Shown: in pieces, positions 1-7,520 of the stretch
Numbering within the stretch: position 1 is the stretch's first letter
How the letters are laid out: every line of letters starts with the position of its first letter
Assembly (NCBI RefSeq): GCF_001571225.1
Contig: NZ_BCTJ01000012.1
Location: 61,295 to 125,294 of the forward strand
DNA: 64,000 nt
Direction: 5' to 3'
Origin: Hydrogenophaga palleronii NBRC 102513
GTDB lineage: Bacteria; Pseudomonadota; Gammaproteobacteria; Burkholderiales; Burkholderiaceae_C
Program-made: the position numbers and the translations under genes
The notes under the pieces: generated by a model
Databases searched by the model: none
What the model was told of the DNA's origin: nothing
Seen by the model: only the letters and a program-made list of their open reading frames with translations

Positions 1-1
1 C

Positions 2-712
2 GGCGACCTCACCGCCGCACAACTCACCGCCATTGCCGGTGTGGCCGCGGGCTTCACCGCGCTGCTGAGCCTGTTCAACATCGGTGGCCGTTTCGTCTGG
101 GCCAGCCTGTCCGACAAACTCGGCCGCAAGCTCACCTACGTGGTGTTCTTCGTGCTCGGCGGTGTGCTCTACGCCAGCATTCCGGCATCGTCCGCCGCCG
201 GCAGCATGCTGCTGTTCGTGGCCGCCTTCTGCGTCATCCTGAGCATGTACGGCGGTGGTTTCGCCACCGTGCCGGCCTACCTGGCCGACCTGTTCGGCAC
301 GCAGATGGTGGGCGCCATCCACGGCCGCCTGCTGACGGCCTGGGCCACGGCCGGCATTCTCGGCCCGGTGGTGGTGAACTACATGCGCGACTACCAGCTC
401 GGCCTGGGCATCCCGCGCGAGCAGGTCTACAACCAGACCATGTACATCCTGGTCGGCATGCTGGTGTTGGGCCTGATCTGCAACCTGCTGGTGCGTCCGG
501 TCAACGCCAAGTACTTCATGACGGCTTCCGAGCTGGCCGAAGAAAAACGCCTGGCACACGACCGTGCAGCGGCCTCCGACGTGGGCCAGGGCAGCGGCGG
601 CGCCGACCGCACCAGCCCGGTCATGGTCTGGCTGGCCTGGGCCGCGGTGGGCATTCCACTGGCGTGGGGTGTGTACCGCACGCTGCTGAGCGTGACGAAG
701 TTCTTCGCCTAG
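2..712 (+). CDS. OFA-type MFS transporter, C-terminal part (oxalate/formate antiporter family)
   Basis: Partial: the frame is open from the window edge, so the N-terminal half lies upstream. The visible 236 residues contain the conserved MFS loop GRFVWASLSDKLGRK followed by several hydrophobic helices, and the AYLADLFGTQ and GPVVVNYMRD segments typical of the oxalate/formate antiporter (OFA) subfamily. After the last canonical helix and a polar linker (AEEKRLAHDRAAAS...) there is an extra hydrophobic helix near the C-terminus (VMVWLAWAAVGIPLAWGVYR). This resembles the separately encoded small subunit seen beside some OFA transporters, here apparently fused. It lies directly upstream of the formate dehydrogenase operon on the same strand, which supports formate or oxalate as substrate, but a terminator separates the two. 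Substrate is inferred from family and neighbours. Confidence 0.85.
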   Translation, partial: GDLTAAQLTAIAGVAAGFTALLSLFNIGGRFVWASLSDKLGRKLTYVVFFVLGGVLYASIPASSAAGSMLLFVAAFCVILSMYGGGFATVPAYLADLFGTQMVGAIHGRLLTAWATAGILGPVVVNYMRDYQLGLGIPREQVYNQTMYILVGMLVLGLICNLLVRPVNAKYFMTASELAEEKRLAHDRAAASDVGQGSGGADRTSPVMVWLAWAAVGIPLAWGVYRTLLSVTKFFA

Positions 713-730
713 CCGCCCACGGTGGGCACA

Positions 731-767
731 GGGGGACCGGATGGCGCACACATCCGGCCCCCCTTTT
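731..767 (+). terminator. Rho-independent terminator after the MFS transporter
   Basis: A strong hairpin: arms GGGGG-A-CCGGATG (731-743) and CATCCGG-CCCCC (751-762), a 7-nt loop, then TTTT at 764-767. It lies 18 bp after the transporter stop codon and about 55 bp before fdsG, so the fds operon probably has its own promoter in the short stretch 768-821. Confidence 0.85.
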
Positions 768-821
768 CGGCCCCCTTATTCCGACAGCCGAGACAGACCG
801 CAGAAGTAAAAAGACGAGCCC

Positions 822-1304
822 ATGAAAACCATCCCCATCCTCACCCCGCTGGACCGCGTGCGTGCCCTCGCGGCCGAGCACCGCCAAGAAGCCGGCGGCC
901 TGCTGCCGCTGCTGCACGCGGTGCAGGACGCGCTGGGCAGCGTGCCGGCCGACGCCGTGCCGGTGATCGCAAAAGCCTTCAACCTCTCGCGTGCCGAGGT
1001 GCATGGGGTGCTGTCCTACTACCACCATTTCCGCAGCACCCCCCCGGGCCGCACGGTGGTGCAGGTCTGCCGCGCCGAGGCCTGCCAGGCCTGCGGTGCC
1101 GATGAATTGCATGCCCAGGCCGAACGGCTGCTGGGTGTGAAAAGCCACGAGACCCGCGCCGATGGAGCGGTCACGCTGGAGCCGGTGTATTGCCTCGGCC
1201 TGTGCGCGTCGTCGCCGGCCATCCAGATCAACGACCGCATGCACGGCCGCGTCACGCCCGAGCGCCTGCAAACCCTGTGCGCGGGCATGGAGGTGGGTGC
1301 ATGA
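822..1304 (+). CDS. fdsG: NAD-dependent formate dehydrogenase gamma subunit
   Basis: 160 residues, NuoE-like thioredoxin-fold [2Fe-2S] protein. The four cluster ligands fit C83, C88, C124 and C128 (C-x4-C and C-x3-C). In the soluble molybdenum formate dehydrogenases (FdsGBA, as in Cupriavidus and Rhodobacter) it forms part of the electron relay between the molybdenum subunit and FMN/NAD. It is the first gene of fdsGBA-fdhD-fdsD; its stop overlaps the fdsB start (ATGA at 1301-1304), which indicates translational coupling. Cytoplasmic; no signal peptide. Confidence 0.95.
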   Translation: MKTIPILTPLDRVRALAAEHRQEAGGLLPLLHAVQDALGSVPADAVPVIAKAFNLSRAEVHGVLSYYHHFRSTPPGRTVVQVCRAEACQACGADELHAQAERLLGVKSHETRADGAVTLEPVYCLGLCASSPAIQINDRMHGRVTPERLQTLCAGMEVGA

Positions 1305-2863
1305 ACGCCGTGACCGTGTATGTTCCCCGCGACTCGGCCGCCCTGGCCGTGGGCGCGGACGAAGTGGCCGCCGCCATCGAAGCCAGCTGTGCAAAAAACG
1401 GCGTTGCGCTGAACCTGGTGCGCAACGGTTCGCGTGGCCTGTTCTGGCTTGAGCCGCTGGTGGAAGTGGCGACGCCCGAAGGGCGCATCGCCTACGGCCC
1501 GGTGATGCCGGAAGACGTGCCGGCCCTGCTCGACGCGGGCCTGCTGCAGGGCGGCGCGCACCCGCTGCGCCTGGGCCTGACCGACCAGATTCCCTACCTC
1601 GCCAGGCAGGAACGCCTGACCTTCCGCCGCATGGGCATCACCGACCCGCTGTCGCTCAGCGACTACGAAGCCCACGAGGGCTGGGCCGGGCTGAAGCGCG
1701 CGATCGAACTCGATGGTGCGGCCATCGTGCAGGCGGTGCTCGACTCCGGCCTGCGCGGGCGCGGCGGCGCGGCGTTTCCGACCGGCATCAAATGGCGCAC
1801 CGTGCTCGGCGCCGAAGCGGCGCAGAAGTATGTGGTCTGCAACGCCGACGAAGGCGACTCGGGCACCTTCTCCGACCGCATGACGCTGGAAGGCGACCCC
1901 TACATGCTGATCGAAGGCATGGCGATTGCCGGCCTCGCGGTGGGCGCCACGCAGGGTGTGGTCTACATCCGTTCCGAGTACCCGCACGCGGTGGCCGTGA
2001 TGCGCGAGGCCATCGCCCGCGCCACCGCCGCCGGCTGGCTCGGTGAACGCATCGGTGGCGGTGAACGCAGCTTCCACCTCGACGTGCGCAAGGCCGCCGG
2101 CGCCTACGTCTGCGGCGAAGAAACCGCGATGCTGGAGAGCATCGAAGGCAAGCGGGGCATCGTGCGTGCCAAGCCTCCGCTGCCGGCGCTCGAAGGCCTG
2201 TTCGGCCAGCCCACCGTCATCAACAACGTGATCAGCCTTGCCTGCGTGCCGCTGATCCTCGCGCGGGGCGCTGCCTTCTACCGCGACCACGGCGTTGGCC
2301 GCTCCCACGGCACGTTGCCGTTCCAGCTGGCCGGCAACATCGCCCAGGGTGGCCTGGTGGAAAAGGCCTTTGGCCTCACGCTGCGCGAACTGCTGTACGA
2401 CTTTGGCGGCGGCAGCCGCAGCGGCCGGCCGATCAAGGCGGTGCAGGTCGGTGGGCCGCTCGGCACCTACGTGCCCGAATCACAATGGGACGTGCCGCTC
2501 GACTACGAAGCCTATGCGGCCATGGGTGCGGTGGTCGGCCACGGCGGCATCGTGGTGCACGACGACACCGCCGACATGGCCAAGCTCGCGCGTTACGCGA
2601 TGGAGTTCTGTGCGCTCGAATCGTGTGGCAAGTGCACACCCTGCCGCATCGGTTCCACGCGCGGCGTTGAAGTGATCGACCGCATCACCGGCAGCCAGGG
2701 TGACCGTGTGCAGCAGGTGCACCTGCTGCGCGATCTGTGCAAGACCATGGTGCAGGGCAGCCTCTGCGCCATGGGGGGCATGACCCCGTTCCCCGTGCTC
2801 TCGGCGCTCGACCACTACCCGCAGGACTTCGGTCTGGCCGAGGTGGACCGGCAGGCCGCCTGA
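1301..2863 (+). CDS. fdsB: NAD-dependent formate dehydrogenase beta subunit (FMN, NAD-binding)
   Basis: 520 residues from the ATG at 1301, which overlaps the fdsG stop; the frame is open further upstream but this start is dictated by the coupling. An N-terminal thioredoxin-like region precedes a NuoF-like domain with the glycine-rich nucleotide-binding loop GRGGAAFPTG (residues 153-162) and the YVCNADEGDSGTF motif. The [4Fe-4S] ligands are in CGKCTPC (C442, C445, C448) plus C489. It passes electrons from formate to NAD+ via FMN. 47 bp separate it from fdsA. Confidence 0.96.
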   Translation: MNAVTVYVPRDSAALAVGADEVAAAIEASCAKNGVALNLVRNGSRGLFWLEPLVEVATPEGRIAYGPVMPEDVPALLDAGLLQGGAHPLRLGLTDQIPYLARQERLTFRRMGITDPLSLSDYEAHEGWAGLKRAIELDGAAIVQAVLDSGLRGRGGAAFPTGIKWRTVLGAEAAQKYVVCNADEGDSGTFSDRMTLEGDPYMLIEGMAIAGLAVGATQGVVYIRSEYPHAVAVMREAIARATAAGWLGERIGGGERSFHLDVRKAAGAYVCGEETAMLESIEGKRGIVRAKPPLPALEGLFGQPTVINNVISLACVPLILARGAAFYRDHGVGRSHGTLPFQLAGNIAQGGLVEKAFGLTLRELLYDFGGGSRSGRPIKAVQVGGPLGTYVPESQWDVPLDYEAYAAMGAVVGHGGIVVHDDTADMAKLARYAMEFCALESCGKCTPCRIGSTRGVEVIDRITGSQGDRVQQVHLLRDLCKTMVQGSLCAMGGMTPFPVLSALDHYPQDFGLAEVDRQAA

Positions 2864-2910
2864 GACGTTCGCACCGACACGCACCGACAAAAGAGACAAG
2901 GACCACGACC

Positions 2911-5808
2911 ATGCTGCAGCACCTCAGAACCGAGATCGACCACGGCACGCCGCGCCGCGAATCCGAAGAGACGGTGGAACTGACCATTGACGGCTTTCCC
3001 GTCAGCGTGCCCAAGGGCACCTCGCTCATGCGCGCGGCGGTGGACGCCGGCATCCACGTACCCAAGCTCTGTGCCACCGACAGCCTGGAACCCTTCGGCT
3101 CGTGCCGCCTGTGTCTGGTGCAGATCGAGGGCCGCAAGGGCTTCCCGGCCTCGTGCACCACGCCGGCCGAACCGGGCATGGTGGTGCGCACGCAGACCTC
3201 CGAGCTGCAAGACCTGCGCAAGGGCGTGATGGAGCTCTACATCAGCGACCACCCGCTCGACTGCCTCACCTGCAGCGCCAACGGCGACTGCGAGCTGCAG
3301 GACATGGCGGGCGTGACCGGCCTGCGCAACGTGCGTTACGGCGTGGGCGGCAAGGTGGTCGACGGCGTGGCCGGCGCCCACCACACCGACAGTGCCAAGG
3401 ACGAGTCCAACCCGTACTTCACCTACGACGCGAGCAAGTGCATCGTGTGCAGCCGCTGCGTGCGCGCCTGCGAGGAAACGCAGGGCACCTTCGCACTCAC
3501 CATTTCGGGCCGCGGTTTCGAGAGCCGCGTCTCGCCCGGCCAGGACCAGCCCTTCATGGAGAGCGAATGCGTCTCCTGCGGCGCCTGCGTGCAGGCCTGC
3601 CCGACCGCCACGCTGCAGGAGAAGACGGTGATCGAACTCGGCCAGCCCGAGCACAGCGTGATCACCACCTGCGCCTACTGTGGCGTGGGCTGTGGCTTCA
3701 AGGCCGAGATGAAGGGCAACACCGTGGTGCGCATGGTGCCCTGGAAGGATGGCAAGGCCAACGAAGGGCACTCGTGCGTGAAGGGGCGTTTTGCCTGGGG
3801 CTACGCAACCCACCCGGACCGCATCACCAAGCCGATGATCCGCGCCAAGATCACCGACCCTTGGCGCGAAGTGAGCTGGGACGAGGCCATCAACCACGCC
3901 GCCTCCGAGTTCAAGCGCATCCAGGCCAAACACGGCAAGGACGCCGTGGGTGGCATCACCTCGTCGCGTTGCACCAACGAAGAGGTTTACCTGGTGCAGA
4001 AGCTGATCCGCGCCGCCTTCAACACCAACAACGTGGACACCTGCGCGCGCGTGTGCCACTCGCCCACCGGCTACGGCATGGGCCAGACCCTGGGCACCTC
4101 GGCGGGCACGCAGACTTTCAAGTCGGTCGAGAAAGCCGACGTGATCGTGGTCATCGGCGCCAACCCGAGCGACGCGCACCCGGTGTTCGCCTCGCGCATG
4201 AAGAGGCGCCTGCGCGAAGGTGCGCGCCTGGTCGTGATCGACCCGCGCCGCATCGACCTGGTGGACTCCACCCACATCCGCGCACAACACCACCTGGCCC
4301 TGCGCCCGGGCACCAACGTGGCCATCATCACCGCGCTGGCGCACGTGGTGGCCACCGAAGGCCTGGTCAACGAAGCCTATGTGGCCGAGCGCTGCGACAC
4401 GCGCAGCTTCGAGGAATGGCGCACCTTCGTGAGCCGCCCGGAGAACTCGCCCGAGGCCTTCGAGGCCGTCACCGGCGTGCCGGCCGAAGAGGTCCGCGCC
4501 GCCGCACGGCTGTTCGCACAGGGCCCGAACTCGGCCATCTACTACGGCCTGGGCGTGACCGAACACGCGCAGGGCTCGACCATGGTGATCGGCATCGCCA
4601 ACCTGGCCATGGCCTGCGGCATGGTCGGGCGCGAGGGCGTCGGCATCAACCCGCTGCGCGGCCAGAACAACGTGCAGGGCAGCTGCGACATGGGCAGCTT
4701 CCCGCACGAGCTGCCGGGTTACCGCCACATCTCGGACACCACGGTGCGCAGCCAGTTCGAGGCCGCCTGGGGCGTGACGCTCAGCCCCGAGCCGGGCCTG
4801 CGCATTCCCAACATGTTCGAGTCCGCGCTGGACGGCAGCTTCCTCGGCCTGTACTGCCAGGGCGAGGACATCGTGCAGTCCGACCCCAACACCCAGCACG
4901 TGGCCGCGGCGCTCTCCGCCATGGAGTGCATCGTGGTGCAGGACATCTTCCTCAACGAGACCGCCAAGTACGCCCACGTGCTGCTGCCCGGCAGTTCGTT
5001 CCTGGAGAAGGACGGCACCTTCACCAACGCCGAGCGCCGCATCAGCCGCGTGCGCCAGGTGATGCCGCCGCTGGCCGGCCTGGCCGACTGGGAAGTGACG
5101 ATGAAGCTCAGCAACGCGCTGGGTTATCCCATGCACTACACGCACCCCGAGCAGATCATGCAGGAGGTGGCCTCGCTCACCCCGACCTTCCAGGGCGTGA
5201 GCTACGAGAAGATCGAGCGCCTGGGCAGCGTGCAATGGCCCTGCAACGAAGGCACCGACGAAGCCGGCACCGCGATCATGCACAAGGAGCGCTTCGTGCG
5301 CGGCAAGGGCAAGTTCTTCAACACCCAGTACGTGCCGACCGACGAGAAGGTCACGCGCCGCTTCCCGCTGCTGCTGACCACGGGCCGCATCCTGAGCCAG
5401 TACAACGTGGGCGCGCAGACACGCCGCACCCCCAACAACCAGTGGCACGACGAAGACCGGCTGGAGATCCACCCGCACGACGCGCAGGACCGGGGCATCA
5501 AGACCGGCGACTGGGTCGGCGTCACCAGCCGCGCCGGCCAGACGGTGCTGCGGGCCGAGGTGAGCGAGCGCATGCAGCCGGGCGTGGTCTACACCACCTT
5601 CCACTTCCCCGAGTCGGGCGCCAACGTGATCACCACCGACAGCTCCGACTGGGCCACCAACTGCCCCGAGTACAAGGTGACGGCGGTGAACGTGGTGCAG
5701 GTCGCCCAGCCGTCCGAGTGGCAACGTGACTACGCCGACTTCAACCGCACGCAGCTGGACCTGCTCAAGCAGGCGAGCCAGCCCGAGGCCGTGGTGGTGG
5801 GCAAATGA
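2911..5808 (+). CDS. fdsA: NAD-dependent formate dehydrogenase alpha subunit (molybdenum, Fe-S)
   Basis: 965 residues; the start at 2911 follows an AAGGA ribosome-binding site. The N-terminal NuoG-like part has a [2Fe-2S] ferredoxin domain (CATDSLEPFGSCRLC), a His/Cys [4Fe-4S] segment and two CxxCxxCxxxC clusters. The C-terminal part is a bis-MGD molybdopterin oxidoreductase opening with its own [4Fe-4S] motif (CAYCGVGC). The molybdenum-ligating residue is Cys382 in VCHSPTGYG, so this is a cysteine, not a selenocysteine, enzyme. It oxidises formate to CO2. It overlaps fdhD by 4 bp (ATGA). Confidence 0.97.
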   Translation: MLQHLRTEIDHGTPRRESEETVELTIDGFPVSVPKGTSLMRAAVDAGIHVPKLCATDSLEPFGSCRLCLVQIEGRKGFPASCTTPAEPGMVVRTQTSELQDLRKGVMELYISDHPLDCLTCSANGDCELQDMAGVTGLRNVRYGVGGKVVDGVAGAHHTDSAKDESNPYFTYDASKCIVCSRCVRACEETQGTFALTISGRGFESRVSPGQDQPFMESECVSCGACVQACPTATLQEKTVIELGQPEHSVITTCAYCGVGCGFKAEMKGNTVVRMVPWKDGKANEGHSCVKGRFAWGYATHPDRITKPMIRAKITDPWREVSWDEAINHAASEFKRIQAKHGKDAVGGITSSRCTNEEVYLVQKLIRAAFNTNNVDTCARVCHSPTGYGMGQTLGTSAGTQTFKSVEKADVIVVIGANPSDAHPVFASRMKRRLREGARLVVIDPRRIDLVDSTHIRAQHHLALRPGTNVAIITALAHVVATEGLVNEAYVAERCDTRSFEEWRTFVSRPENSPEAFEAVTGVPAEEVRAAARLFAQGPNSAIYYGLGVTEHAQGSTMVIGIANLAMACGMVGREGVGINPLRGQNNVQGSCDMGSFPHELPGYRHISDTTVRSQFEAAWGVTLSPEPGLRIPNMFESALDGSFLGLYCQGEDIVQSDPNTQHVAAALSAMECIVVQDIFLNETAKYAHVLLPGSSFLEKDGTFTNAERRISRVRQVMPPLAGLADWEVTMKLSNALGYPMHYTHPEQIMQEVASLTPTFQGVSYEKIERLGSVQWPCNEGTDEAGTAIMHKERFVRGKGKFFNTQYVPTDEKVTRRFPLLLTTGRILSQYNVGAQTRRTPNNQWHDEDRLEIHPHDAQDRGIKTGDWVGVTSRAGQTVLRAEVSERMQPGVVYTTFHFPESGANVITTDSSDWATNCPEYKVTAVNVVQVAQPSEWQRDYADFNRTQLDLLKQASQPEAVVVGK

Positions 5809-6626
5809 AACCCTTCGACGAGGCCCTCATGCCAGCAGGTGTGCATGTTGCTCAGGTCAGTGCCTGGCGCGCCGGTCAGTGGCAGACCCACCCGGACTGG
5901 CTCGCCGAGGAAGTCCCGGTGGCGCTGGTGTTCAACGGCATTTCGCATGCCGTGATGCTGGCCAGCCCCGATCACCTGGAGGACTTCGCGCTCGGTTTCT
6001 CCCTCTCCGAAGGCCTGCTGCAGGATCCGGGCGAGCTCTACGGCATCGACATCCAGACCAGCGAGCGCGGCATCGAGCTGCACCTGGAGGTGGCCGCCGC
6101 CTGCGAATGGCGCCTCAAGCAGCGGCGGCGCACCATGGCCGGGCGCACGGGTTGCGGCCTGTGCGGCACGGAGAGCCTGGACCAGGTGCAGCGCACGCTG
6201 GCGCGCGCACCCGAGACCCACGTGGCGGCCGAGGTGGTGGGGCAGGCGCTGCAGTCCCTGCGCCAATGGCAGGCCGTGCAGCAGCTCACGGGCGCCTCGC
6301 ACGCCGCCGCCTGGTGTGCGCCGGACGGCAGCATCGCGCTGGTGCGCGAGGACATCGGCCGGCACAACGCGCTGGACAAACTCATTGGCGCGATGGCGCG
6401 TGAGCGCATCGACACCACGCAAGGCTGGGTCTGCGTGACCAGCCGCGCCAGCTTCGAGATGGTGCAGAAGACCCTGGCGGCCGGCGCGGGCCTGCTGGCC
6501 GCCGTGTCGGCGCCCACCGCGCTGGCAGTGTCGCTGGCCGAGCGCAGCGGCCTCGCCCTTGCCGGCTTCGTGCGCGGCAAGGACTTCGTCGCCTACACCT
6601 ACCCGCAACGATTCGGACTGCCCTGA
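5805..6626 (+). CDS. fdhD: Formate dehydrogenase sulfurtransferase FdhD/FdsC
   Basis: 273 residues. The FdhD family delivers sulfur to the molybdenum cofactor of formate dehydrogenases; in fds operons the gene is often called fdsC. The CxxC sulfur-carrying motif is present at C117 and C120 (GCGLCGTES), and the EDIGRHNALDK and SRASFEMVQK segments are family hallmarks. Its start overlaps the fdsA stop and fdsD follows 5 bp later, so accessory proteins are produced together with the enzyme. Confidence 0.95.
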   Translation: MKPFDEALMPAGVHVAQVSAWRAGQWQTHPDWLAEEVPVALVFNGISHAVMLASPDHLEDFALGFSLSEGLLQDPGELYGIDIQTSERGIELHLEVAAACEWRLKQRRRTMAGRTGCGLCGTESLDQVQRTLARAPETHVAAEVVGQALQSLRQWQAVQQLTGASHAAAWCAPDGSIALVREDIGRHNALDKLIGAMARERIDTTQGWVCVTSRASFEMVQKTLAAGAGLLAAVSAPTALAVSLAERSGLALAGFVRGKDFVAYTYPQRFGLP

Positions 6627-6631
6627 GCCCC

Positions 6632-6859
6632 ATGGATATCCAGAACCTGATTCGCATGGCCAACCGCATTGGCCAGTTTTTCGATTCCTACCCCGACCGC
6701 GCCGAGGCGCTGGAGGGCATCAGCAGCCACATCCGCAAGTTCTGGACGCCGCGCATGCGCCGCCTGCTGCTGGAGCAGACCGACGCACAGCCCGATGGCG
6801 CAGGCCTGCTGCCCATCGTGGCCGAAGCCATCCAGGTGCACCGCGACCAGCTGGCCTGA
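6632..6859 (+). CDS. fdsD: Formate dehydrogenase delta subunit
   Basis: 75 residues, full length for the family. The N-terminal region LIRMANRIGQFFDSYPDRAEA and the IRKFWTPRMR segment are the recognised FdsD signature. FdsD is a small protein required for activity or assembly of FdsGBA complexes; it lacks cofactor-binding motifs. Last gene of the operon, 5 bp after fdhD. A perfect hairpin follows at 6871-6892. Confidence 0.92.
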   Translation: MDIQNLIRMANRIGQFFDSYPDRAEALEGISSHIRKFWTPRMRRLLLEQTDAQPDGAGLLPIVAEAIQVHRDQLA

Positions 6860-6870
6860 GCAAGGCGGCC

Positions 6871-6892
6871 GCGGCGATCAGCAGATCGCCGC
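6871..6892 (+). terminator. Hairpin at the end of the fds operon
   Basis: Perfect 9-bp stem GCGGCGATC (6871-6879) / GATCGCCGC (6884-6892) with loop AGCA, 11 bp after the fdsD stop. No T-run follows, so termination would need Rho or the stem serves as a 3' stabiliser. The right arm lies inside the degenerate thioesterase copy. Confidence 0.45.
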
Positions 6893-7118
6893 GTAGCGCT
6901 GCTCCATTTCCTGGCGCATGCTCTTGCGCAGGGCGGCCGCGGCCTGGCGGCGGTGTTCGTCGGGCGTGCCTGGCTCCAGCGGTGGCACGGCCTGCGGTTT
7001 GCCGCTGTCGTCCACCGAGATCATGGTGAAGAAGCCGCTGTTCACGTGGCGCTGCTCCTGGGTGCGGGTGTTTTCCGCGATCACCTTGATGCCGACTTCC
7101 ATCGACGAGGTGCCGGTG
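6878..7118 (-). pseudogene. Truncated duplicate of the acyl-CoA thioesterase 3' end
   Basis: This segment is a copy of 9937-10177, the last 80 codons of the intact thioesterase gene. Aligned by eye over 241 bp without gaps I count 11 mismatches (about 95% identity). Similarity begins exactly at the stop codon and ends abruptly at 7118, so the N-terminal half, including the hot-dog active-site part, is missing. Most mismatches are synonymous: the two reading frames differ at only about three residues (I to T, C to G, terminal R to C). The copy therefore looks as if it diverged as a functional gene before being left here as a remnant, not as an old decaying duplication. Both copies are on the minus strand, so they are direct repeats flanking the tannase-marR segment. 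Confidence 0.85.
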
Positions 7119-7362
7119 GGTGACAGCGATGGCATGGTGGTGCTGGACGGCGTGAGCGAACACGACGCCACACAGATGACGTGGCTGATCGACTTCCTGC
7201 CGCGTTACTGCGAATCCTCATGGCTGCTGAAAAGCCGCTGCGGCCTGGAGGTGGCGCAGCAGGTGTCAATGGCCAGGCTGCACCGATCAAGGAAGAATCC
7301 GAGAAGCTCCGATCACGTCGCCTGGCGCTCCATGATTTGTTTCCTGAAGTAGATCGGGGAGG
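7119..7362. other. Unassigned stretch between thioesterase remnant and tannase promoter region
   Basis: No convincing gene. On the plus strand a frame through 7119-7352 reads as protein-like (VVLDGVSEHDATQM, then WLIDFLPRYC) and ends at a TAG, but it has no start of its own and runs back into the antisense of the thioesterase copy. It may be the 3' tail of a gene lost in the rearrangement. I do not recognise it. Confidence 0.4.
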
Positions 7363-7399
7363 ATGAGCGCTAGGGGTCGCGGTGTGTCTGAGCGCTCAT
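7363..7399. promoter_or_regulatory. Inverted repeat, distal operator candidate of the tannase gene
   Basis: Perfect 9-bp arms ATGAGCGCT (7363-7371) and AGCGCTCAT (7391-7399) with a 19-nt spacer. GAGCGCT also occurs as a direct repeat within it. It sits 122-158 bp upstream of the tannase start and is followed by TTTTCC, so a terminator reading towards the right is an alternative. Confidence 0.45.
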
Positions 7400-7431
7400 T
7401 TTCCGATTTCCTACATGTAAATTCCGGAAAA
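7399..7431. promoter_or_regulatory. Imperfect 33-bp palindrome around TACATGTA
   Basis: Outer arms TTTTCCG (7399-7405) and CGGAAAA (7425-7431) surround the perfect core TACATGTA (7412-7419). It abuts a TTGACA hexamer at 7433-7438. The size and symmetry fit the operator of a dimeric regulator; the nearby MarR is the obvious candidate. No good -10 hexamer was found 16-18 bp after TTGACA, so the promoter itself is not established. Confidence 0.45.
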
Positions 7432-7465
7432 CTTGACACCTGATGCTCAGGGTATTTCCTAGCCT

Positions 7466-7479
7466 TATATTCGAATATA
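7466..7479. promoter_or_regulatory. Perfect 14-bp AT-rich palindrome upstream of tannase
   Basis: TATATTCGAATATA, perfectly symmetric, 41 bp before the start codon, within a block of about 120 bp (7390-7510) that is strikingly AT-rich against its surroundings. Either an operator or part of a promoter-proximal element. Confidence 0.45.
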
Positions 7480-7520
7480 TTTAATTAAACTAAGTATTTG
7501 GTCAATAGAAGGATGCGGAA

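Noticed and set aside
4051..4062. Possible selenocysteine site in formate dehydrogenase
   Set aside because: The codon at the molybdenum ligand position is TGC (Cys382), not TGA, and there is no in-frame TGA in fdsA.
2815..5724. 969-codon open frame on the minus strand
   Set aside because: It is antisense to fdsA, whose iron-sulfur and molybdopterin motifs are unambiguous. The translation is His/Ala/Gly-rich low-complexity sequence typical of antisense frames in GC-rich DNA.
3102..5729. 875-codon plus-strand frame inside fdsA in another phase
   Set aside because: Arg/Pro/Gly/His-biased translation without motifs, fully inside fdsA.
6918..7352. 144-codon plus-strand frame across the thioesterase remnant
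   Set aside because: Its first half is the antisense of the duplicated thioesterase sequence; only the tail could be foreign coding DNA, and it has no start.
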